Below are positions 37,484-45,422 of a stretch of 64,000 bases of DNA, one piece after another. Numbering within the stretch: position 1 is the first letter of the stretch; the number at the start of each line of letters is the position of its first letter. The notes beneath the pieces were generated by a model that saw only the letters and a list, made by a program, of their open reading frames with translations, did not search any database and was not told where the DNA came from. Location of the stretch: contig NZ_FUZZ01000005.1 of the NCBI RefSeq assembly GCF_900168065.1, forward strand, positions 682,001 to 746,000, given 5' to 3'. Source of the stretch: Chitinophaga ginsengisegetis. GTDB lineage: Bacteria; Bacteroidota; Bacteroidia; Chitinophagales; Chitinophagaceae. The translations under genes and the position numbers were made by a program.

Positions 37484-38173
37484 ATGACAGATCATAAAAC
37501 CATACTTAAAAATTTTGTAAGCTCATTCAAAAAATGGCTGTTGGAAAACTATTCTCCGCAAGAGATCCATGATCTGCAAATTGATGATGCCAGTTACCCG
37601 GAGTGGAAACGGATAGAAGAATATTTTTCAACCCTGCTTGCTGCCAAACAAATCAATCAGCTGGATGATGAAGACCTTGCTCATCTGCTTTATCTTATTG
37701 CCCGGCATTGGGATATCGGGAGAATGATTGCGTGGTTATCCCATGCGCCGGCACTGTCAAACATCGGTGATCTGTCGGCCGGTGATTTTATGATTCTTGC
37801 CAGGGCGGTGTCCAAACTATCCCAAGCTGAGTATAATGATGCAAAGTATCAGTTTGCAGCCTGTTTCGAAAAGAAATTCGATACCCTGGCACCCGAAATA
37901 GAGCACATACTTTTAGACCTTTACCATAGCAATGATGAATATACCCGCCGGATATCCTTGCTGGCGCTGGCAAAACTGGGTTATCCGGCTATAAGGGTGT
38001 TATTGAAGCAATCGTGGGAAACAGTTGAGGAGCAATATCATAAAATTGGATGCCTGCAGGCCATTGACGAATATGTAAAAGACCCGGCACTGCTTGATGA
38101 ATACCTGATATTGGCCGAAGCTGAAACTGGTGATGAGTTGAAAAAATACGTAGTCGGGCTCAGTAATAAATAA
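37484..38173 (+). CDS. hypothetical protein with HEAT-like C-terminus
   Basis: This 229-residue soluble protein is helical throughout with an acidic bias. Its C-terminal third resembles HEAT repeats (TRRISLLALAKLGYPAIRVLL, then KIGCLQAIDEYVKDPALLDEYL). No catalytic motif was recognised. It is solitary, flanked by a pseudogene and the 11-bp repeat array, and I cannot propose a function. Confidence 0.75.
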   Translation: MTDHKTILKNFVSSFKKWLLENYSPQEIHDLQIDDASYPEWKRIEEYFSTLLAAKQINQLDDEDLAHLLYLIARHWDIGRMIAWLSHAPALSNIGDLSAGDFMILARAVSKLSQAEYNDAKYQFAACFEKKFDTLAPEIEHILLDLYHSNDEYTRRISLLALAKLGYPAIRVLLKQSWETVEEQYHKIGCLQAIDEYVKDPALLDEYLILAEAETGDELKKYVVGLSNK

Positions 38174-38230
38174 AATGAGGGCATCGCCGGATCTTGTTGG
38201 ACCTTCAAAAGGTGCTATAATAGATATTGG

Positions 38231-38399
38231 ATACTTCTCAGTTACTTCTCAGTTACTTAGGACTCGTGTATGTGTCGTATTCCCTATACAGTCTCCATAC
38301 AGTCCCTATACACTCTCCATACACTCTCCATACACTCCCCATACACTCACCATACACTCACAATACACTTCCCATACACTCCCCATACACTTAGGATTC
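38231..38399. repeat. 11-bp tandem repeat array, helical-turn phased
   Basis: From 38281 to 38390 ten consecutive 11-bp units follow the consensus TCYCCATACAC with few substitutions. Just before it, 38231-38263 holds three 11-bp units of a second type (WTACTTCTCAG-like). A near-perfect direct repeat ACTTAGGAYTC flanks the main array at 38255-38265 and 38389-38399. GTGTATG at 38267-38273 is complementary to the CATACAC of every unit, so hairpins are possible. The stretch 38174-38692 otherwise holds nothing coding. Confidence 0.85.
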
Positions 38400-38692
38400 C
38401 AAATTATTGGTTGGGTCCTGGAAAAATCTTGTCTCTTTCTAAAGATATTTTGAATGTCGTCGATGTAAAATATCACTCTTTTGGGGATATTTTATCGACA
38501 TAATCCGGCAAAAAGCGGCAAAAGCGGCGGATTTGTTTTTCCGTAGTTCCGCCAGGGAGTAATTTCGTGTCGTATATCGAAGTGCAATCCTGTATGATCA
38601 GATGGAGAAACTTAACAGGCATAGCCATAGAAATATTTTAGTTATGCATAAACAAGATGTATTTTTATTTTCATCAACAAAAACCTTATTTC

Positions 38693-39052
38693 ATGACAGT
38701 AGAACAAATTGCGGCACGTTTGGCCGGGCTTTGCCGGGAAGAAAAATTTGATGTGGCACAAAAGGAACTGTATGCGGATGATGCAGTCAGCATAGAGCCA
38801 TATGCTATCCCGGGCTTTGAAAAAGAAACCAGGGGGTTGGAGGCTTTAATAGAGAAAGATAAGAAGTTCAGCGCTATGGTGGAAGCCAGGTATGGTACTG
38901 TTGTTTCGCCGCCACTGATCGCGGGAAATGTTATTGCTTTCACACTCACAATGGATATAAAACTGATTGGCAGGGATCGTACAAAGATGAATGAGCTTTG
39001 CGTATATCACGTGAAAGATGGTAAAATTATTTCAGAACAGTTCTTCATGTAA
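38693..39052 (+). CDS. SnoaL-like (NTF2 fold) protein
   Basis: From the ATG at 38693 the product is 119 residues; a 12-residue upstream extension is possible but looks untranslated. It contains TVEQIAARLAGLCREEKFDVAQKELY, then a beta-rich half with LIAGNVIAFTLTMDIKLIGRDRTKMNELCVYHVKDGKIISEQFF. This is the SnoaL-like/nuclear transport factor 2 fold with its terminal VKDGKI strand. Such proteins are small ligand-binding or isomerase-like domains. No partner gene is evident. Confidence 0.85.
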   Translation: MTVEQIAARLAGLCREEKFDVAQKELYADDAVSIEPYAIPGFEKETRGLEALIEKDKKFSAMVEARYGTVVSPPLIAGNVIAFTLTMDIKLIGRDRTKMNELCVYHVKDGKIISEQFFM

Positions 39053-39083
39053 CAGATCAGAGGTTAACCAGCCAGGTTAAGTT

Positions 39084-39351
39084 TTGCCGTCATTGTCAGA
39101 ACTGGAAATGCATATTGCCGGTAATAAACATCTGCCTGATATACCAACCAAAGCTGAAATTATTAAGAATGGTTTAGATGCAGGGGAGATGCAACAAAAG
39201 CAAATGAGGGAAATTGAGGAAACTAACATTGTACCTGATTGATCAGAATAAGAAACTGGAGAAGCAACAGCAACTGATATTGAATCAGGAGCGATTGCTA
39301 TCAGCGCTCAGTGACCGGCTAAGAGAATTGGAAGAAAAACGATCTAAGTAA
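39084..39351 (+). pseudogene. frameshifted C-terminal remnant of a surface/tail-fibre-type protein
   Basis: LPSLSELEMHIAGNKHLPDIPTKAEIIKNGLDAGEMQQKQMREIEE continues after a single frame change near 39216 into LTLYLIDQNKKLEKQQQ, then a coiled coil ending LREERLEEKRSK-like residues and TAA at 39349-39351. This order (SLSELE, HLPDIP, GLDAGEM, LTLYLI, coiled coil) is a widespread C-terminus of Bacteroidota cell-surface and tail-fibre-domain proteins. The rest of the gene is gone. A strong bidirectional terminator follows. Confidence 0.75.
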
Positions 39352-39363
39352 AATACAGATACC

Positions 39364-39402
39364 AAAAAGAGAAGACCTGCATTATGCAGGTCTTCTCTTT
39401 TT
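39364..39402. terminator. bidirectional intrinsic terminator
   Basis: An 18-bp perfect stem (AAAAAGAGAAGACCTGCA with its complement, loop TTA) has A-runs and T-runs at both ends. It lies between the surface-protein remnant and the convergent GH43 gene and can stop transcription from both sides. Confidence 0.9.
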
Positions 39403-39415
39403 ATACTATCCTAAG

Positions 39416-40954
39416 TTACCGCCGGAACCAATTAATATCTACATGGCCACCTGCAGAGGCGCCGGTATTGAAATTAAATAATGTAAACCGGTTGGCTGTC
39501 CAGTCCAGCCCCAGACCCATTTTCAACTCGTTTCCAATAGGAAGAAAATCTTTGCCGTTTGTACTATAGGAAAAAGTTGCAGTAAAGTCCTTCTCCCTTA
39601 CACTGGTTTTAAACCAGATTTTATTACGCTTTAAATTAACAACTGCTACAACGCTGTCATTTTTAGCCATTATAATTTCCTTTCTGCCACCGGTTTGCCG
39701 GACTGCCACATACGCATACGGAACCTGGAATATGCCCAAACCTGCTATATCATTATCTTTCATTCCACTGATATCTATTTCTGCAGTGCCTTCTGAAAAC
39801 GGACCTTCTACCCGCTGACTCAAAGTATTGATGGCATGAAATAGTGTGGAAGCATTACCTGCCTTTAAACGGAGATACCCCGGCCGTTCACGCAACGACC
39901 ATTTGCTGTTATCGGGATTATGGTTCCATTGCCATTGCAATGCGAGTTCCGGGGAGTTGAATTCATCAGAGCTGGCAGGAACGGTTATTGGGGAGGTTAC
40001 TCCAGTCACAGGTTTAGGGAACGTATCCACGCCTATCCCGTTTTTACCCAGTATGGGCCAGCCATCAATCCAGGTAACAGGTTCGAGATTAGGCACACGG
40101 CCTATAGGGCCGCGGTCCTGCATAATAATAAACCACCACGAGCCATCTTTCAACTGTACCATACCGCCCTGATGCAAGCCATTGCCGGGATAGGTATGAT
40201 CATCCTGCATCACTACTTTCGATTCATAAGGACCATAGATACTATCTGAACGCAAACAAACCTCGCGGCCCCGTGTGCCGCCGGTAGAGCCGAGTATATA
40301 GTATTTATTACTGATTTTGTAAAGATGTGATCCTTCAAGATAAGGAAAGCCGGGATTGTCGTAAATCTTCTTCCGGGGAACTTTTACAGACTTCGCATCG
40401 CTGTTTAATTCGGTGATATAAAGCGTTTGCTGTCCATGCGCAACATATACTTTGCCGTTATCATCAAAAAAGAGTCCCGGATCATATAGGTACTCATTGA
40501 ATATTGTTCTTGTCCACGGGCCATTTATATTTTTGGCGGTACAAATGGAAAAATGTCCTTCTTTTGATTCCATCCGGGGTGTGCAGAATCCCACATAAAA
40601 GGTGCTGTCGTGATAGCGGATGGTGGCGGCCCAGGAACCGCTCAGATACATATCTCCCCCTTTCATATCATAACGGGGATCTTCCTCATACCTTGAAACT
40701 GCATAACCTGCCATCTCCCAATTTACCAGGTCGCGGGAAACAGCAATAGGACAGCCCGGTACATAATGCATGCTGGTGGAAATAAAATAGAATTTATCGT
40801 CTACCCGGATAATGTCCGGATCTGGCCAGTCGCCCCACATGAGGGGATTTTTAAAATATCCGTTGCCCAAATCGGGTGTCCAGCTTTTGGTAGTTTGTGA
40901 GAAAATAGTGGTGACGCTCAACAGGAGCGTAAATAATGCTAACGTTCTTTTCAT
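39416..40954 (-). CDS. glycoside hydrolase family 43 enzyme
   Basis: This 512-residue secreted protein (signal MKRTLALFTLLLSVTTIFSQ) has the GH43 five-bladed propeller. The catalytic base lies in WGDWPDPDIIRVDDKFYF, the pKa-modulating Asp in YDPGLFFDDNGKVYVAHG near 140, and the general acid in GFPYLEGSHLYKI near 190. A C-terminal beta-sandwich of about 190 residues (WSLRERPGYLRLKAGN) is the accessory domain seen in xylosidase/arabinofuranosidase subfamilies. It should release pentose or related residues from plant-type glycans outside the cytoplasm. Confidence 0.93.
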   Translation of the reverse strand: MKRTLALFTLLLSVTTIFSQTTKSWTPDLGNGYFKNPLMWGDWPDPDIIRVDDKFYFISTSMHYVPGCPIAVSRDLVNWEMAGYAVSRYEEDPRYDMKGGDMYLSGSWAATIRYHDSTFYVGFCTPRMESKEGHFSICTAKNINGPWTRTIFNEYLYDPGLFFDDNGKVYVAHGQQTLYITELNSDAKSVKVPRKKIYDNPGFPYLEGSHLYKISNKYYILGSTGGTRGREVCLRSDSIYGPYESKVVMQDDHTYPGNGLHQGGMVQLKDGSWWFIIMQDRGPIGRVPNLEPVTWIDGWPILGKNGIGVDTFPKPVTGVTSPITVPASSDEFNSPELALQWQWNHNPDNSKWSLRERPGYLRLKAGNASTLFHAINTLSQRVEGPFSEGTAEIDISGMKDNDIAGLGIFQVPYAYVAVRQTGGRKEIIMAKNDSVVAVVNLKRNKIWFKTSVREKDFTATFSYSTNGKDFLPIGNELKMGLGLDWTANRFTLFNFNTGASAGGHVDINWFRR

Positions 40955-41098
40955 TGATCACTGTATTTCGTTTTTTCAAATAATATGTCGTCTTTCTGCT
41001 GACAGCTGTAGGCGGATACCGGCAAGATAATAGATTTCACAACAATATTACAGGATGCGATTCAGACAATCCGGGGCTATCATCATTTTGGCTGAAAA

Positions 41099-41125
41099 TA
41101 AAGAAGACCCGGATATTAATCCGGG
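41099..41125 (-). terminator. terminator of the 1210-residue secreted protein gene
   Basis: On the minus strand CCCGGATTAATATCCGGG (plus 41108-41125) is followed by TCTTCTTTATTTT, located 40 bp after the stop at 41165. Confidence 0.75.
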
Positions 41126-41164
41126 CCCTCTTGTTCTCAACAGATCAAACAACAACAAGCAAAA

Positions 41165-44100
41165 TTATTTTACAGGTACAATTTTTCCGCTGGCGGAAGA
41201 TTGCCCTACTATTAATTTATAGATGAGTAATATTCTGGAATTATCTGCTACATGATATTCTATCTGCTGTGTGCTACCCTTACTAACTACTCCTCTGTAG
41301 ATAACATCTACCTGGTGTCCCTGTATATCATAAAGGATCAGTTGCGCTTTACCTGTTTCAGGTGCTACATAGCGGAACGTGATCACCTCTGAATACGGAT
41401 TCGGGAATACGGTAACTGTTAACTTCTGCGGAGCCGGTTCCTTGCTAAGGATTGCCTGGTCAGCATTGCTGTATGATATATTGGTAACATTGCTGACAGG
41501 TGCCACAGATTTACCCCATCCTATCAATACAGCGCATTTATCAAATCCATTGTTGATGGCATTTATTGCCGCATTTACATCGGAAATACTCACTCCGCTG
41601 ACAGTTTGACCTCCCAGGTATTTGTTGGCAAGCGTAAATAATCCCTGAACAGTAGACTGCCCGGTAGACGACAGGTAGTTTACTACGCTGGAAGGCAACC
41701 TGAATGTATCAATTTTGGATACAGGGGTGCTGCTGCCACAGGTGGTGAGTTGGGCGGTGAACAGGGTGTCGCCGTCAATAGTGAGTCCTGGCAATGTAGG
41801 TGTAACGCCCATATTGAAGAACAGGGCCATTGTTTGTGCCAGGAGAACATTGTTGATTTTACCCAATGTTGTCTTTGCGGTGGATATCGGAACATTTGGC
41901 CAGGTAGCTGTTTTGCTGTAGGTAGCATATCCTTTCAATGCAACAGGGGTACCGCCGCCGGGCAGCATATTGAATATGCTGCTGTTGGTAATATCGCCCA
42001 GGAAAAGCGTGAAGAACTTACCGGTCGATTTCAGTCCGAAGATGGCAGAGTCGCCTGGCTGTGCATCTGTTACATTTGCCATCATTTGTTGCGCGGTAAA
42101 TGATCTTCCTCCCGGAGTGCATCCCAGGCCGCCTTTATTGCCATAGAATCCCTGGGTATAAGTGCAATAGCTCACGCAGCAGCTTACGGTAACACCCTGC
42201 TCTACATAGGTGGAGTTACCACAGGTGTCGGTGGCAGTCCAGCGTCTGATATATTTGAACGGACAACTGGTTCCTTCTCTTCTGTCGCTGGTAGTTACAC
42301 TGAATGTATTGCCACAGTTGTCAGTAAATGTTGGCGTGTCAAAAGTGATGGCAGCGCCGCAATTTACCAGTTTATCATTCCCTTTGGATATCACCACAGG
42401 AGCAATGTTGTCATTTACTACAATGGTTTGTTTAAGGGTATCTGATGTATTACCACAGGCGTCTGCTGCCCACCATTTACGTACCAGTGTAAATTTGTTT
42501 ACACAGGTGCTGTCTGTTATTACAGCAGAGGAGTATACCGTTGCATGGCTGCAGTTATCACTGGCTGTTATTGATTGCGGACCAGGTATATCTTTGGCGC
42601 AACTTAACTGAAGGTCGGTAACGGTGCCGGAAAGAACCGGTGCTGTGTTGTCTTTAATATGGATGGTTTGTTTAACGGAATCGCTGTTGCCGCAAACATC
42701 TGCAAATATCCAGGTGCGGATAATCGTAGAGTCGCAGGCGGTACCACTGCCGGTTTCACTATATACCGGTGTAAGCGCAATGTCGCAGTTATCTGTAGCA
42801 GTCGGTGAAGGCAATGCAGGGATGTCTTTTAAGCATTCCAGGTTTACCTCTTTATAAAAATCTGCACTGATTACCGGTTTAACGTTATCATTTACAGTAA
42901 TGGTTTGCTTAATGGTGTCGGAGGTATTACCACAGGCATCTGCAGCCCACCATTTGCGTACTACTGTAAATTTGTTTACACACGTGCTGTCGGTTGTTTC
43001 CTGGCTCATCTGTACTTTCACGTCGGCGAGGCAATTATCGGAAGCCGTGATTGCGGGTGCCGCCGGAAGGTCTTTTGAGCAGGTGATGGAGGCATCGGGG
43101 GCGGTGCCGGAAAGAACCGGTGCAATCGTATCTTTTACATACAAGATCCGCTCACAGGTATTTGTTACCTTACCATCAGGCGTAGTGGTAATGAGTTGCA
43201 GCTTATAGGAGCCACAGGTGCTTCCTGCCAGTACGGTTACGGTATCTTTATTGACGGCGCCTGTGATGCTGCCATCGCCGGTAATACTCCAGCTATAGGA
43301 GCCCACCTCGGAGGGCAACGGACCTTTGTAAACATTGATTGAACCCGGACAAACGGGATCAGGGCCGTCAATTACACAGGGCGATACAGGGTGTTGGATC
43401 ACCGTAATCACTACCGTATCTTTTCCGAGGCAGCCGTTGTTGTCAGTAGCTGTTACAACAAACTGGAATGTTCCCGTGCCTGTTGGGATGAATTCAGGAT
43501 TATAAATATTTGGATCTGAAAGTCCTGTAACAGGGCTCCAGCTGAATGTATAAGGTGCAGTACCTCCACTGGCGGATGCGCTGAGGTAAGCAGTATCAAG
43601 ATGGGTGATAGACTGGTCGGCTCCTGCGTTGGCCATTACTTTTGTGATGGTGATCGTCTGCCCCGGGTTAATATGAGAACCAAGGTAGCAGGTATCCGAA
43701 AGTCCGTCGCGGGTAACAATCAGTTGAAGGTTGAACGTGCCTGCTGTAAATGCAGCACCAACCGGCACTACCTGTATATTGGCAAGGGTATTATTTACAA
43801 TCTTTGCATTGGCCGTATTACTACCAATGATACTCCACAGATAGGTAAGCCCTGTAGCATCATCTACGGTTGAGGTGTAGCTTAATGAAGACGTTTCTAT
43901 ACAACCTGTAGCAGGGCCGCTAACCGTGCATTTGGGAGGAATAAAAACAGCATCTGTTTTCAGGGATCTGTCCTGGTTACCAATGCTGACTACATTACCA
44001 TCGATGATCCAGTTTTTTAGCCGCATATGATAGGGAGATCCGTTGATAGAAGAAGCCGAGTTGGTTTCTCCGGTAACGGGATCTTTTCCCCAATCGATAA

Positions 44101-44797
44101 TACTGGCTATATGTCCGCCCCAGGCGAGTACCACTGTTTCTTTTAACGCCTTAAAGGTGATGTTGATTACTGTTTCTGACTGGGAGGCAGTAAGACTACC
44201 CTCGGACGCATACACCACACTGGTCAGGTCTGCGTTGTAGCTGGTCATTACCCGCTCAGCGGCAGGTAACGCATTGAAGCTGGTGGCGGGCTGCCCGGAA
44301 ACAGGCGATCCGGCGCTGGACGGAGCCGGAATGGGTTCAACATCTGTAGATGTAAAATAGCTTACCGGGAAACCGGTAATGTTTAATATTGGATTCACCG
44401 TTTCCGTTGTATGGAGGAATACGCCATGTGGTTCCAGCCGCTGAAATTGCGTAATATAATCCAGTGCATGTTTACCTCCGTTCATGATATCTAATCCAAC
44501 CACGAGGGTATATGTCTTATTCACAACAAGGTTCGTTAGTATGGCCCTGTATGGAACAGAATATCCCTCCAGAAAATGTGCCTGGTTGCTGTTCAGGTTA
44601 CCATTAATCCAGTCAACCGGAGAAGTGGGCGCCGTGGCTTTACCATTGGCACCCTGGTCTAAGTTGGCTGATTGCGCCATGCCGCGAAATCCCGCCATGA
44701 TAAGGAGAATGAGGGTAAGAAGAAGCGTGGGTGATTTGAAATAAAAGGATCGTGTACATTGGAAGTTTGAGGGTAAATCTACTACTTTCATAAACAC
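41165..44797 (-). CDS. large secreted HYR/PKD-repeat protein with T9SS type A sorting domain
   Basis: At 1210 residues this protein has a long N-terminus leading into a signal segment (LLLTLILLIMAGFRGMAQ) and an unassigned N-terminal domain of about 250 residues. PKD/Ig-like modules follow with SYSWSITGDGSITG. Then four HYR-like repeats carry ASDNC and KWWAADACGNTSDTIKQTI, two of them almost identical to each other. The last about 80 residues are a T9SS type A sorting domain (TVFPNPYSEVITFRYVAPETGKAQLILYDIQG) that directs secretion and surface attachment. The internal conservation of the ADACGNTSDT repeats suggests recent duplication. Likely a surface adhesin. Confidence 0.9.
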   Translation of the reverse strand: MFMKVVDLPSNFQCTRSFYFKSPTLLLTLILLIMAGFRGMAQSANLDQGANGKATAPTSPVDWINGNLNSNQAHFLEGYSVPYRAILTNLVVNKTYTLVVGLDIMNGGKHALDYITQFQRLEPHGVFLHTTETVNPILNITGFPVSYFTSTDVEPIPAPSSAGSPVSGQPATSFNALPAAERVMTSYNADLTSVVYASEGSLTASQSETVINITFKALKETVVLAWGGHIASIIDWGKDPVTGETNSASSINGSPYHMRLKNWIIDGNVVSIGNQDRSLKTDAVFIPPKCTVSGPATGCIETSSLSYTSTVDDATGLTYLWSIIGSNTANAKIVNNTLANIQVVPVGAAFTAGTFNLQLIVTRDGLSDTCYLGSHINPGQTITITKVMANAGADQSITHLDTAYLSASASGGTAPYTFSWSPVTGLSDPNIYNPEFIPTGTGTFQFVVTATDNNGCLGKDTVVITVIQHPVSPCVIDGPDPVCPGSINVYKGPLPSEVGSYSWSITGDGSITGAVNKDTVTVLAGSTCGSYKLQLITTTPDGKVTNTCERILYVKDTIAPVLSGTAPDASITCSKDLPAAPAITASDNCLADVKVQMSQETTDSTCVNKFTVVRKWWAADACGNTSDTIKQTITVNDNVKPVISADFYKEVNLECLKDIPALPSPTATDNCDIALTPVYSETGSGTACDSTIIRTWIFADVCGNSDSVKQTIHIKDNTAPVLSGTVTDLQLSCAKDIPGPQSITASDNCSHATVYSSAVITDSTCVNKFTLVRKWWAADACGNTSDTLKQTIVVNDNIAPVVISKGNDKLVNCGAAITFDTPTFTDNCGNTFSVTTSDRREGTSCPFKYIRRWTATDTCGNSTYVEQGVTVSCCVSYCTYTQGFYGNKGGLGCTPGGRSFTAQQMMANVTDAQPGDSAIFGLKSTGKFFTLFLGDITNSSIFNMLPGGGTPVALKGYATYSKTATWPNVPISTAKTTLGKINNVLLAQTMALFFNMGVTPTLPGLTIDGDTLFTAQLTTCGSSTPVSKIDTFRLPSSVVNYLSSTGQSTVQGLFTLANKYLGGQTVSGVSISDVNAAINAINNGFDKCAVLIGWGKSVAPVSNVTNISYSNADQAILSKEPAPQKLTVTVFPNPYSEVITFRYVAPETGKAQLILYDIQGHQVDVIYRGVVSKGSTQQIEYHVADNSRILLIYKLIVGQSSASGKIVPVK

Positions 44798-45284
44798 AAA
44801 TTTTAGCGTTGGACAAAAAGAAGTTGATTGCGTGTAGTGAGGTACACGTAGTTACAGGGGGTAGGTTAAACAGCGGGAACAGGTATGCTATTGCTGCACA
44901 CGCATATTATCTGCCTGATACATTGATTGTTGGGAGATCCAGGAATATAGTTAAAAGAGGAAGATCAGGGATACCGCTAAAATAAAACTGAAAGAAGAAA
45001 ATTTGAAGACTTGTCTGAATTATTCTCTGAACAAAACACTATTTGCAAAGCCAGTTGGTTGATATATTTAATTGCTGATACAAAGGTTAATTATTTTTAA
45101 AGAATAAAAAAATATTTTACGTACTTCCTATGTCTTTTTAGGTATAAGGGGCAACACCATAGTGGTATCAATTTCTGTAACCCCACCTTTTTTAACCCCT
45201 GGTATAATTATAAGATCCTGAAAGATAAATGATTATTCTTGTTTGTTACACTGGCGGGGTACTGTCTGCGTGAATATCGTCCCT
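44798..45284. other. intergenic region between divergent secreted-protein and SusC genes
   Basis: This stretch of about 490 bp holds no convincing ORF. It must carry the minus-strand promoter of the 1210-residue protein gene; an AACCTTTG-type element on the minus strand near 45080 is a weak candidate. It is AT-rich and followed by the operator-promoter module of the SusC gene. Confidence 0.5.
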
Positions 45285-45349
45285 GCAAAAATAGCATTTG
45301 TAATGGTCAAATTAAGCGTTGTACACGGGGCAGGATTGTAAGATCTTTA
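45285..45349 (+). promoter_or_regulatory. shared operator-promoter module, SusC copy
   Basis: The 37-bp operator-like sequence 45285-45321 begins GCAAAAATAG and ends TAATGGTCAAATTAAGCGTTG. It matches the sequence at 57827-57863 in 32 of 37 positions. The terminal GTTG serves as a -33-like element and, exactly 20 bp later, GATCTTTA (45342-45349) is a degenerate -7 element. The two AT-rich half-sites lie about 21-22 bp apart, as expected for an AraC-type dimer. Confidence 0.75.
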
Positions 45350-45422
45350 GGTAGACCAGAGATGTCATCAACCGAACAATGAATTACTATTCCACAAATT
45401 TGCCACCTGTACAATTTTTTTT

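Noticed and set aside
38281..38390. Possible CRISPR array
   Set aside because: The units are only 11 bp, directly abutting, with no spacers and no cas genes nearby. It is a simple tandem repeat.
38175..38453. Open frame through the 11-bp repeat with a repetitive product
   Set aside because: The frame stays open because the 11-bp unit yields no stop in any phase. Composition (His/Thr/Pro/Tyr) is that of the repeat, and no conserved start or fold is seen.
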